In this document: piece after piece, positions 7,417 through 14,405 of the stretch
Layout: each line of letters begins with the position of its first letter
Numbering within the stretch: position 1 is the stretch's first letter
Assembly (NCBI GenBank): GCA_030426865.1
Contig: JAUHXN010000014.1
Location: 1-22,281 of the forward strand
Origin: a bacterium
Lineage (GTDB): Bacteria; Bacteroidota; Ignavibacteria; Kapaibacteriales; UBA2268
Direction: 5' to 3'
Length of the DNA: 22,281 bases
Position numbers and translations under genes: made by a program
Notes under the pieces: model-generated
What the model was told of the DNA's origin: nothing
The model's database searches: none
Seen by the model: only the letters and a program-made list of their open reading frames with translations

Positions 7417-7426
7417 ACACGGAGGT
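7417..7426 (+). promoter_or_regulatory. CsrA-like site covering the flagellin ribosome-binding site
   Basis: ACACGGAGGT fits the CsrA consensus ACANGGANGT at every defined position and contains the Shine-Dalgarno GGAGGT, whose T at 7426 is 4 bases before the flagellin ATG. Overlap of a CsrA site with the Shine-Dalgarno is the arrangement known from the Bacillus hag leader, where FliW relieves CsrA repression. The core GGAGG is expected anyway of a strong ribosome site, so the extra evidence is ACAC before it and the second GGA hairpin. Confidence 0.5.
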
Positions 7427-7430
7427 AGTA

Positions 7431-8363
7431 ATGCCATCATCAATAGCATCAGGCGGAAGAATTAGAACTAATATTCCCGCACTAAACGCGTACAATTCAC
7501 TTCAGTCATCTAATAGAGCAATTGCTAAATCGCAATTACGTCTATCAACTGGTAAAAGAATTAACGCAGCATCGGACGACGTAGCTGGTTATATCACTGC
7601 ACGTTCATTAAACTCTAGAAACGTTTCATTAAAAGCTGCATTAAATGCAGTTGGCGAAGCGAAAAATGTTACATCCATCTCACAAGATGCGTTAGATAAC
7701 ATCACTAACCTACTAACTCAAATCAAAGATGCGGCTTCTCAAGCTTCTTCTGGCGCTTTGGGTACAGATGAAAAAGTAGCTCTTGCAAAAGCAGCATTCA
7801 GATTATCTGAGCAAATCCAAACTGTTGTTGACTCTACTGTATTCGGTGGTCAAGAATTGTTAAACGGTTCATTCTCAGGTGATTTCGTTATAGGTGTTGG
7901 AGAAAGTAACTCTCTAATCACTATCGAAGTTGACTTATCTTCAAGTAACTCTACTAATTTCAATACAGATGTAAACTTCGAGCTTAACAGTGACACAGCT
8001 GCTAACTTCGGTGGTATCACAGGTCTTAACCTTGCAAGTTTAGATTCAGTATCTGATTCTGATTTAGGTATGTTTAGTGCTGCAAATATCTCTACTACTC
8101 TTACAAGTTTATCTGATGCATTAGATAACGTAAGTAAAGTAGCTTCATTTGTCGGTGGTCTAGAAGCTAGATTGAACTCGCAAGAAGATTTGTTAACTTC
8201 ACAGATAACAAATTACAAGTCTGCGATTTCAAGAATCGAAGATGTTGATGTTGCTGAAGAGCAATTAGATTTGGTTAAAAACCAATTCTTACAACAAACT
8301 TCAATTATTACTTTATCTCAAGCAAATCAAAATCCTCAAACTTATTTACAGTTATTTGGATAA
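7431..8363 (+). CDS. fliC: Flagellin
   Basis: A 310-residue flagellar filament subunit, exported through the flagellar type III apparatus. The conserved N-terminal D0/D1 region is complete: RTNIPALNAYNSLQSSNRAI, then LSTGKRINAASDDVAGYITA and the long helices to about residue 150 (FGGQELLNGSF). The C-terminal D1/D0 half is also complete (SAISRIEDVDVAEEQLDLVK, then LSQANQNPQTYLQLFG). Between them is only a short serine/threonine/asparagine-rich stretch, so this is a small flagellin with little or no D2/D3 surface domain. A strong GGAGG ribosome site precedes the ATG. It is the first gene of the operon, under the sigma-28 promoter, and is followed by a stable hairpin that probably protects its mRNA. 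Confidence 0.97.
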   Translation: MPSSIASGGRIRTNIPALNAYNSLQSSNRAIAKSQLRLSTGKRINAASDDVAGYITARSLNSRNVSLKAALNAVGEAKNVTSISQDALDNITNLLTQIKDAASQASSGALGTDEKVALAKAAFRLSEQIQTVVDSTVFGGQELLNGSFSGDFVIGVGESNSLITIEVDLSSSNSTNFNTDVNFELNSDTAANFGGITGLNLASLDSVSDSDLGMFSAANISTTLTSLSDALDNVSKVASFVGGLEARLNSQEDLLTSQITNYKSAISRIEDVDVAEEQLDLVKNQFLQQTSIITLSQANQNPQTYLQLFG

Positions 8364-8406
8364 GAGATTTAGCTGAGCTAAATGTGATAATTATTATTTC
8401 AAACTT

Positions 8407-8438
8407 GAAAGACGGCTCGATTTTTGCAGCCGTCTTTC
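8407..8438 (+). terminator. Intercistronic hairpin after flagellin (attenuator or mRNA stabiliser)
   Basis: A perfect 11-bp stem (GAAAGACGGCT with AGCCGTCTTTC) encloses a 10-base loop between flagellin and fliS. The stem itself ends in CUUUC, but only AT follows and there is no proper U run, so it is at best a partial terminator. It would let flagellin be made in excess over the downstream genes while allowing read-through. Confidence 0.6.
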
Positions 8439-8476
8439 ATAGTTAAAACTAAAAAATCAGGAAGATTATAACAGTA

Positions 8477-8833
8477 ATGAATACTCAAGTTCAGAAAATT
8501 GCAGCTAGTAAAGCTTACGGTACTGGGAAAGGGAAAAAAGTCCCTTCTTACGTTGAGCAAGAGGTTCTCTCTTGGAGTAAAGAAAAGTTAATACTTAAAA
8601 TGTATGATCTTTTCTTAGTAAGTAATAAGAGAAATGACATCGAAAAAATGAGTAAAGTTCTAATAGAACTAATGGGTGCTCTTAACTTCGATTATGGCGA
8701 AACATCGACAAGATTGTACAGATTGTACGAATATTGTCAAAGATGTATATACCAAAAGAAATATGACGAAGCTTACAAAATAATAAAAGAATTGCGTGAC
8801 ACATGGGCGTTAGCCTTTAAGCTTGAAAATTAG
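8477..8833 (+). CDS. fliS: Flagellin export chaperone FliS
   Basis: A 118-residue, all-helical, cytoplasmic chaperone that binds the C-terminal D0 helix of flagellin and prevents premature polymerisation. The family pattern is visible: AYGTGKGKKVPSYVEQEVL, then SWSKEKLILKMYDLFLVSNK (usually SPEELILMLYDGAL), with length close to the family's 120-130 residues. It lies between the genes for its client (flagellin) and the filament cap FliD, as in many bacteria. The nearest ribosome-like motif, AGGAAG at 8459-8464, is 12 bases from the ATG. That spacing is long and may lower its translation relative to flagellin. Confidence 0.92.
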   Translation: MNTQVQKIAASKAYGTGKGKKVPSYVEQEVLSWSKEKLILKMYDLFLVSNKRNDIEKMSKVLIELMGALNFDYGETSTRLYRLYEYCQRCIYQKKYDEAYKIIKELRDTWALAFKLEN

Positions 8834-8841
8834 GTTCTATT

Positions 8842-10281
8842 ATGAGTGATTTAAATAGTCTATTAGGTAGTGGGAATCAGACGCAAACTGACTTGCTTGT
8901 GCAATCATATTTGCAAACCCAACAACCCAAATTAAATAGTATTCAGAACAAGAAGAATGAGTTAGAAGCGAAAAATTCATTTTTTACTGCTCTTAATACT
9001 CGTATTAATTCTATAGTTTCTCAAATTGATGCCTTTCAAGCTAATGATTTTGATAAGAAATTTGGCATAAAAAAAGTTGCCTCTACCGGAGCTGAATACG
9101 TAACAGCCTCTGCGGATGGAGATGCAAGTGTTGGTACAAATACTGTCAAAGTTAATAGATTGGCTAGTTCTGATTCTTTAGTGTCAAGTAGAGTAACATC
9201 TGCTGACGATTTTGGTAGCTTTAATGGTACATTCGAGTTTACAGTTGAAGTCAACGGTGATAGCCGTACTTTGAGTGTTGAATTAGATGATACGGAAACT
9301 TATCAGCAAGCAATGCAAAAGATTGCTGACGCTGTCAATGATGAAGAAGATTTCAAACTAACTGCTTCAGTTGTAAAAGATACTTCTACAACAGCTAGAC
9401 TGTCTTTCAATACATCCGAATTAGGTGAAGACAATAAGATTATTTTCTCTAATGGAGTAGGTAATGTATTAGCAAACATCGGATTAGACGAAGGCGTGCT
9501 TAATCCTAATAGTTCAACAAGAGTAGCTTTCGATAGTACTAACGCTGGCTACAGAAAAGCAGCCGTTTCTGACTTGAATTCGGAAGCAGAAGTGAACGGT
9601 ATTACTGTAACTAGGTCATCTAATACTTTGGAAGATGTTATAAACGGATTTAAATTTACTTTAAATAAAGTACATGACTCTGGAGATAATGCAGAAACTT
9701 TAACAACTGAAATAGATGTTGATGGAGTTGCTAGCTTATTACAACCGTTGTTAGATTCTTATAATAGCGCTTTAGCTCTAGTGAACAACAATAAGACTAT
9801 AAGAAGAGGCGATGCAAGTGCTAACAGTTTATACAGCTCACTTCGTTCTTTACCTTCAACTAGAGTTACTGGTCTAGATTCAGGTGCGCCTGATTATCTG
9901 ACTGTAATAGGTATAAAGCCGGATTCGGCTGGGAACTTGAAGATAACAGATAAAGATGCACTAAAAGAATTCTTAGAAGATGACCCGCAAAAAATAGCGG
10001 ATATATTTACATCTCCTGATGGATTTATTGCAAAATTAGAGAATATAACTTCTTCACTGAAAGGTGATGATGGTATAATAAAAAGTAAAAAGCAATCTTT
10101 GGTACAACAGATAGAAAGCTATGACAAACGTTATGATCAATTGAAATTACGAATTGACTCACAAGCGAACAATTTAAGAAAGCAATATGAGAATATACTT
10201 GGTACTTATTTGACAGCTCAAACCCAATATAGCTCATTCTCGCAATATTCTTCGGGGCTATTCTCCGGACAACAATTTTAA
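8842..10281 (+). CDS. fliD: Flagellar filament cap protein FliD (HAP2)
   Basis: A 479-residue protein that caps the growing filament tip and promotes flagellin polymerisation. The FliD N-terminal domain covers about residues 1-105, with LLVQSYLQTQQPKLNSIQNK and GTNTVKVNRLASSDSLVSS. A variable beta-rich middle follows (about 110-290), then the FliD C-terminal domain, including KDALKEFLEDDPQKIADIF and a final coiled coil, IESYDKRYDQLKLRIDSQAN, ending near TQYSSFSQYSSGLF. Length is normal. It starts 8 bases after fliS, with AGGTT as a weak ribosome site, and is followed after 18 bases by the FlaG-like gene. Confidence 0.95.
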   Translation: MSDLNSLLGSGNQTQTDLLVQSYLQTQQPKLNSIQNKKNELEAKNSFFTALNTRINSIVSQIDAFQANDFDKKFGIKKVASTGAEYVTASADGDASVGTNTVKVNRLASSDSLVSSRVTSADDFGSFNGTFEFTVEVNGDSRTLSVELDDTETYQQAMQKIADAVNDEEDFKLTASVVKDTSTTARLSFNTSELGEDNKIIFSNGVGNVLANIGLDEGVLNPNSSTRVAFDSTNAGYRKAAVSDLNSEAEVNGITVTRSSNTLEDVINGFKFTLNKVHDSGDNAETLTTEIDVDGVASLLQPLLDSYNSALALVNNNKTIRRGDASANSLYSSLRSLPSTRVTGLDSGAPDYLTVIGIKPDSAGNLKITDKDALKEFLEDDPQKIADIFTSPDGFIAKLENITSSLKGDDGIIKSKKQSLVQQIESYDKRYDQLKLRIDSQANNLRKQYENILGTYLTAQTQYSSFSQYSSGLFSGQQF

Positions 10282-10299
10282 TCGCACTGAGGTGTTATT

Positions 10300-10671
10300 A
10301 TGATAAAATCAATAGGAAATTCGGAATCTATTAGTTCTAATTTTGACAATTTAATGTCAAACTTAGCAAATAGAAGTTCACAAACTGAAGTTAAACAAAC
10401 TTCAGAGAAAGTAGATAAGCAAAATAATGATGAATTTCAAAAAACTTTCGAACCAAAGAAAATTGAAACTGAAATATCGAAATTATTAGAAGATGATTCA
10501 TTAATTGCTCAATTTAGTACAGATGAAGAAACAGAAAAACTAATTCTTAAAATTCTTAATCAAGATACTAAAGAAGTTGTTAGACAATATCCTCCCGAAG
10601 CTTCACTTAAAATAGCTAGGATGGTTAGTAACATGATAGAAAGTAATAATATAGCAGATGTCCGTATTTGA
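10300..10671 (+). CDS. flaG: FlaG-like flagellar protein
   Basis: A 123-residue protein whose first 60 residues are polar and low in complexity. Its C-terminal half (TEKLILKILNQDTKEVVRQY then PPEASLKIARMVSNMI) matches the FlaG pattern of a beta hairpin ending in I/V-R-Q-I/Y-P-P-E followed by a helix. FlaG proteins are coded next to flagellin and FliD and influence filament length; the mechanism is poorly defined. A GAGGTG ribosome site lies just before the ATG. The end overlaps the next gene by 14 bases, indicating coupled translation. The family call rests on the C-terminal motif only. Confidence 0.7.
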   Translation: MIKSIGNSESISSNFDNLMSNLANRSSQTEVKQTSEKVDKQNNDEFQKTFEPKKIETEISKLLEDDSLIAQFSTDEETEKLILKILNQDTKEVVRQYPPEASLKIARMVSNMIESNNIADVRI

Positions 10672-11008
10672 TAAAAATATAAAACCAATAGTTAATGAAC
10701 TAGACTCATTAACTAACAGAATCATAGATAACCTATCCGACAGCGATGAAGGGTTGGATAATCTAGATGAACTGTATAAAAAGCGTACTACTTTTATTGA
10801 GCAAATAGATGCTTATATAGGAGAAGAGAAAAACAAACAATTAATATTGGATCATCAATCCGAGTGGAAGAGTATGATGGAACCTCTAAGAGTCAAGGAT
10901 GAAAATGCTCTTAGATTACTCAAAAGTAAAGTAAATAGCATGGAAGAAGAGTTAAAACAACGTGAAAAGCAAAAGAATGTTCTTTTGTATAAGGAGAGTG
11001 GAAAGTGA
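10658..11008 (+). CDS. Small coiled-coil flagellar protein, FliT/FlgN-chaperone-like
   Basis: A 116-residue, highly charged, predicted all-helical protein. Heptad-like helices run from about residues 8-60 (VNELDSLTNRIIDNLSDSDE) and 75-110 (LRLLKSKVNSMEEELKQREK). Its position after fliS-fliD-flaG, its size and its helical makeup resemble FliT, the FliD chaperone, or FlgN, the hook-filament junction chaperone. FliT-like residues such as the ELYKKRTTFIEQIDAYIGEE stretch (compare L-x-x-R-x-x-L-I-x-x-L) are suggestive, not diagnostic. It overlaps flaG by 14 bases and the next gene by 4 bases (GTGA), so the three are probably translated together. Function is inferred mainly from context. Confidence 0.55.
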   Translation: MSVFDKNIKPIVNELDSLTNRIIDNLSDSDEGLDNLDELYKKRTTFIEQIDAYIGEEKNKQLILDHQSEWKSMMEPLRVKDENALRLLKSKVNSMEEELKQREKQKNVLLYKESGK

Positions 11009-11241
11009 AAATAAATGCTACTAACTCGTATAACAAAATCTACGAAGACAAAGATCGTAAACAAAAAGCAGAAACAAAGTCTGAAGTAGAAAGTAAAGAA
11101 GTAAAGAAGGACTCCTTGGAATTATCGACTGAAGTCCTCAAATATGGACCCATAAAAACTAAAATTAAACAAGGGTTCTATGAGAACGAAAATGTCCTCA
11201 ATGAAATATCTGAGAAACTCCTCAAAGAGCTAAAGCTATAA
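11005..11241 (+). CDS. flgM: FlgM-like anti-sigma-28 factor
   Basis: A 78-residue protein with the layout of FlgM. It has a short MKINATNSYNKIY amino end and a charged, probably disordered lysine/glutamate-rich linker. The SLELSTEV motif follows (FlgM usually D-x-V-x-I/L-S), and the C-terminal helices KTKIKQGFYENENVLNEIS plus EKLLKEL match FlgM's IKERIxxGxYxVdxxxIAexLL. FlgM binds FliA/sigma-28 and is exported when the hook is finished, releasing the sigma factor. It starts with GTG, preceded by AAGGAG with 8-base spacing, and overlaps the previous stop. Being the last gene of an operon headed by a sigma-28 promoter would give negative feedback. It is shorter than the typical 90-100 residues, with a compressed helix 1 region. 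Confidence 0.7.
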   Translation: MKINATNSYNKIYEDKDRKQKAETKSEVESKEVKKDSLELSTEVLKYGPIKTKIKQGFYENENVLNEISEKLLKELKL

Positions 11242-11250
11242 ATAAATTAA

Positions 11251-11280
11251 AATTCCATTTGAAAGATGGAATTTTTTTTT
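11251..11280 (+). terminator. Terminator of the flagellar operon
   Basis: The stem AATTCCAT (11251-11258) with ATGGAATT (11266-11273) closes a 7-base loop and runs into an unbroken T tract up to 11280. It starts 10 bases after the flgM-like stop. Confidence 0.85.
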
Positions 11281-11357
11281 ATAACTTATACCTTAACAAA
11301 AGCCAATGGTCTATCATTATAATAATGGGATTTTAACGAATTGCTAGGAGAATAATA

Positions 11358-11801
11358 ATGTCAAGAACTTTAAACAAAGTAATGTTAATTGGGAATGTAG
11401 GAAAAGAACCCGAATTAAAAGAAACCCCTGGTGGTGTCCCAGTAACTTCATTTCGTATGGCTACTTCTGAGAGTTGGAAAGATAAAGATGGTTTTTTGAA
11501 AGAGCATACTGATTGGCATACAGTAGTTGCTTGGCGAGGTCTTGCAAAAGTAATTGACAAGTTAGTTACAAAAGGTACCAGAATATATGTAGAAGGACGG
11601 TTACAGACTAGAAACTACGAAGATAATGATGGTAACAGAAGACAAGTAGTAGAGATACTTGCTGATAATATGCTGATTTTAGAAGATAGAAAGAACGGGA
11701 AAAGTAGAGATGATGATGAAGATAATTTTGATTTCGATGATGACTTTTCTACTAAGAGCAAAGAAATAGAAGATGATTTTGATAGTAGATTTGATGACTA
11801 A
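11358..11801 (+). CDS. ssb: Single-stranded DNA-binding protein
   Basis: A 147-residue SSB that coats single-stranded DNA during replication, recombination and repair. The OB fold covers about residues 1-110: RTLNKVMLIGNVGKEPELKE, SFRMATSESWKDKDG, HTDWHTVVAWRGLAKVIDKL, KGTRIYVEGRLQTRNYEDND and VVEILADNMLIL. A short acidic tail follows, rich in Asp, Glu and Phe. The tail ends DDFDSRFDD and lacks the usual terminal (D)DxPF tip through which most bacterial SSBs recruit partner proteins. An AGGAG ribosome site lies well placed before the ATG. The gene is alone, between two terminators. Confidence 0.96.
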   Translation: MSRTLNKVMLIGNVGKEPELKETPGGVPVTSFRMATSESWKDKDGFLKEHTDWHTVVAWRGLAKVIDKLVTKGTRIYVEGRLQTRNYEDNDGNRRQVVEILADNMLILEDRKNGKSRDDDEDNFDFDDDFSTKSKEIEDDFDSRFDD

Positions 11802-11830
11802 TGTCTTGCTTAAATTAATACAACAACTAT

Positions 11831-11855
11831 AAGCTCCACTTAGGAGCTTTTTTTT
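11831..11855 (+). terminator. Terminator of ssb
   Basis: AAGCTCC (11831-11837) pairs with GGAGCTT (11843-11849) around a five-base loop, followed by a T run to 11855. It ends only 16 bases before the next gene's ATG. Confidence 0.85.
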
Positions 11856-11870
11856 CGTAAATTGAGATAT

Positions 11871-12725
11871 ATGAAAACACATTTTAAAAATTCACTATAT
11901 ATTCTAATAGGAATACTATCTGCCTCTTTCGGACTAAAAGGTTTTTTATTACCTCAAGGATTCTTAGATGGTGGGGCTATGGGTATAGCTCTTCTGATAA
12001 AGGAAGTTGCTGACCTAAACATTGGTTTGCTAATTGTATTAGTGAACCTTCCTTTCGTATTATTGGGTGCTAAGATTCTATCCAAGTTGTTTATTATAAA
12101 AACTGTTATAGCTATTGCAGGACTCTCGCTGGCTGTGACTTTTATACCTTATGGACAAGTGACTGATGACAAATTGCTGATAGCGGTATTTGGTGGGTTT
12201 TTCCTTGGCGCAGGTATAGGTTTGTCTATTCGTGGTGGCAGTGTAATAGATGGAACCGAAGTACTAGCTCTTTATTTTACAAGAACTTCACCATTTAGTA
12301 TTGGCGATATAATTGCTATATTAAATATCATAATATTCAGCTTTGCAGCATTACTATTAGAAATAGAGGTAGCACTATATGCGATGCTAACCTATATGTC
12401 TGCATCTAGGACTGTTGACTTTTTTATTCATGGTTTCAATGAATATCTAGATCTGACAATAATATCTAATAAGCACGAAGATATTAGACATAAGCTGATA
12501 AATGATATGGGTAAGGGAGTAACTATAATGAAAGGTAAACGTGGCCGCTTAGAACCAGATGGATCGGAAAAAGAAATTGATATTATCTACACAGTCACAA
12601 CTAAACTAGAAGTTTCTAGGTTAAAATCTGAAATACTAGAAGTTGATGAATCCGCCTTTATCATACAAAATAGAATTGATGAAGCTCATGGCGGATTCCT
12701 CAAAAAACATCTAGTTCAGCATTAA
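11871..12725 (+). CDS. YitT-family membrane protein
   Basis: A 284-residue protein with an N-terminal half of five or six membrane helices in the YitT (DUF161) pattern: SFGLKGFLLPQGFLDGGAMG, GLLIVLVNLPFVLLGAKI and FLGAGIGLSIRGGSVIDGTE. It ends in a cytoplasmic DUF2179-like domain (KGVTIMKGKRGRLEPDG, then DIIYTVTTKLEVSRLKSEI and ESAFIIQNRIDEAHGG). The family is widespread; its transport role is not established. I prefer the ATG at 11871; an in-frame TTG at 11862 would add three residues, and neither has a clear ribosome site. The ssb terminator lies immediately upstream, leaving almost no room for a promoter, so expression may depend on read-through from ssb. Its stop codon overlaps the stop of the convergent racemase gene. 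Confidence 0.88.
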   Translation: MKTHFKNSLYILIGILSASFGLKGFLLPQGFLDGGAMGIALLIKEVADLNIGLLIVLVNLPFVLLGAKILSKLFIIKTVIAIAGLSLAVTFIPYGQVTDDKLLIAVFGGFFLGAGIGLSIRGGSVIDGTEVLALYFTRTSPFSIGDIIAILNIIIFSFAALLLEIEVALYAMLTYMSASRTVDFFIHGFNEYLDLTIISNKHEDIRHKLINDMGKGVTIMKGKRGRLEPDGSEKEIDIIYTVTTKLEVSRLKSEILEVDESAFIIQNRIDEAHGGFLKKHLVQH

Positions 12726-13795
12726 ATTACTTTTTTATCTATATACTCGGAATTGAAAACTCTCAAAGCTCCCATATACTTAAGTTTAAACTCAAGTATA
12801 TCTCCAACTTTTCGACCAGCTTTATTTTCGCCTAAATCAATGACTATCATATCAGAACTTGCTCCAACAATTTCAATATCTTTATTCTGAGGTATAAGAA
12901 AGTCGGTAGTTGAAATATCAAGTACTCCTATATCAATCAATGCACGGTAAGAACTTTTACCATAATTACTCTCATCTATTTCAAACACTTCACCTGATGG
13001 GTTAACCTCCATAACGCCTACTGGTACTTTTGGCTTTTCATTTATCTCTATTATCTGTGAGTGGAGTCTGAATACATCGTCATTCATTCCTTCAATCACT
13101 TCATTAGTTATTAAGTTATTACCAAAATATAGCGTCTCACCAATACGAAAATGATTCATATCTGCTGGAATCTGTTTTTTAAATAGCAAAGGAATGACAA
13201 CTGAAGTCCCTCCAGTTACCCAAGGTATTCTCTGATTAAATTGTGCCTCTATAAGTTTTTTATAAAGAGATAACTGTAATAGCTTATCAGCCGAAGGTAA
13301 CACTCCATAAAGACAATTCAGATTAGAACCGATTCCTGTTATCTCTATATTTGGTAATTCGAATACAGTTTTATAGAAGTCTGTCAGATCATCACCTAAA
13401 ACTCCCTCACGTAAATCGCCAAGTTCTATCATAATTATAATTTTATGTGTCTTACCTTGCTTTACTGCCTCTTCACTTATCCATTTTATAGTAGAAAACT
13501 CGGTGTTAAAACTGACATCAGCGTACCGAACTACCTCCTCTATATTATCTTTAGCTGGTGGTTTGATATATACGGTATTGATATTAGGGTTTATTTCCTT
13601 TATTAGCTTCAAATTGCTAATTCGGGAATCACAAATTTCGTTTATATCCAGTTCACATAATATTTTTAGATATTCCTCAGAGCCACACAGTAGTTTACTC
13701 ACTATCGCCCATTCTGTTTTGTTCTCTTCGAATAGCTTTTTAAGATAATTGAAGTTACTAATTAAGTTTTCTTTATTAAGAGTTACATAAGCCAT
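12722..13795 (-). CDS. PLP-dependent amino-acid racemase (alanine/ornithine racemase-like)
   Basis: A 357-residue fold-type III PLP enzyme of the predicted amino-acid racemase group that includes ornithine racemase and YhfX. The N-terminal barrel carries the probable PLP lysine in EWAIVSKLLCG (about residue 33). Other group motifs are ICDSRISNLKLIKEI, the diagnostic MIELGDLREGVLGDD and TGIGSNLNCLYGV. Next come WVTGGTSVVIPLL and HFRIGETLYFG, then a C-terminal beta domain. It differs from housekeeping Alr in these motifs and in its short C-terminal part. Substrate is not predictable; ornithine, alanine or another amino acid are possible. It begins one base after the GNAT gene's stop, so the two form an operon. 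It ends overlapping the convergent YitT gene by 4 bases, with no space for a terminator. Confidence 0.85.
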   Translation of the reverse strand: MAYVTLNKENLISNFNYLKKLFEENKTEWAIVSKLLCGSEEYLKILCELDINEICDSRISNLKLIKEINPNINTVYIKPPAKDNIEEVVRYADVSFNTEFSTIKWISEEAVKQGKTHKIIIMIELGDLREGVLGDDLTDFYKTVFELPNIEITGIGSNLNCLYGVLPSADKLLQLSLYKKLIEAQFNQRIPWVTGGTSVVIPLLFKKQIPADMNHFRIGETLYFGNNLITNEVIEGMNDDVFRLHSQIIEINEKPKVPVGVMEVNPSGEVFEIDESNYGKSSYRALIDIGVLDISTTDFLIPQNKDIEIVGASSDMIVIDLGENKAGRKVGDILEFKLKYMGALRVFNSEYIDKKVI

Positions 13796-13796
13796 A

Positions 13797-14237
13797 TTAT
13801 TTTTTCAACCTCATTTCTAAATACGGATTAGTGAACCCAAGCTTTTCATATAATTTCTTAGCAGGGTTATTAGCTTCTACATGAAGAGCAATATCACCTT
13901 CCGTTTCGGATATTGCTTTTTCCATTAACTTTTTACCGTAACCTTTTCCTCTAGCATCGGAATGAACAGCAATATATACAAGTATATTCTCCGGTATATA
14001 TCCACTCATACCAGTTTTATTTATTATTACTGCACCTACTATTTTATCACTATTATACCCTACTAGAACTAATCCACCTTTTCCCAATTCATCTGAAACA
14101 GCATAGTCCATTGCCTTTTCTATACTCTCCAGTTTGTCTCCATACTTCTCCAAATGAGTAAACAAGAAGTTACTTATCTCTGATTTATTATACTCATTGT
14201 TATTTATACTATCCTTATCATATTTTCTAAATTCCAT
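13797..14237 (-). CDS. GNAT family N-acetyltransferase
   Basis: A 146-residue GCN5-related acetyltransferase, transferring acetyl from acetyl-CoA to an amino group. Motif A with the acetyl-CoA pyrophosphate loop is VHSDARGKGYGKKLMEKA (R-x-x-G-x-G). Motif B is ALHVEANNPAKKLYEKLGF, with the tyrosine often used as general acid. The acceptor is unknown. An AAAGG ribosome site precedes the ATG. It is directly followed by the racemase gene, suggesting a shared pathway in amino-acid modification, but that link is inference. It is divergent from the DoxX gene across a 168-base gap that contains a perfect 14-base palindrome. Confidence 0.92.
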   Translation of the reverse strand: MEFRKYDKDSINNNEYNKSEISNFLFTHLEKYGDKLESIEKAMDYAVSDELGKGGLVLVGYNSDKIVGAVIINKTGMSGYIPENILVYIAVHSDARGKGYGKKLMEKAISETEGDIALHVEANNPAKKLYEKLGFTNPYLEMRLKK

Positions 14238-14330
14238 CTTACCTTTGGCTAATTATCTAATAAAATTGATGTTAAACGAACGAATAAGTTTTCTAGCCAT
14301 TGCCTATATTGCGAGATAGTTATTTGTAAG

Positions 14331-14344
14331 TGTAATTAATTACA
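14331..14344. repeat. Perfect 14-base palindrome between GNAT and DoxX genes
   Basis: TGTAATTAATTACA is fully self-complementary and sits in the 168-base divergent intergenic region, about 60 bases before the DoxX start. It could be an operator for a dimeric regulator. In DNA this AT-rich, chance is a real alternative. I see no other recognisable element in this gap. Confidence 0.4.
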
Positions 14345-14405
14345 ATTAATATCACTTAGTAATCGTTAACTTGGAAACAATTAAATAAAACAATGGAAAA
14401 TAAAA

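Noticed and set aside
8361..8390. A second sigma-28-like promoter before fliS (TAAGAGAT and TGTGATAA).
   Set aside because: Spacing is 14 rather than 11 bases and both boxes have mismatches.
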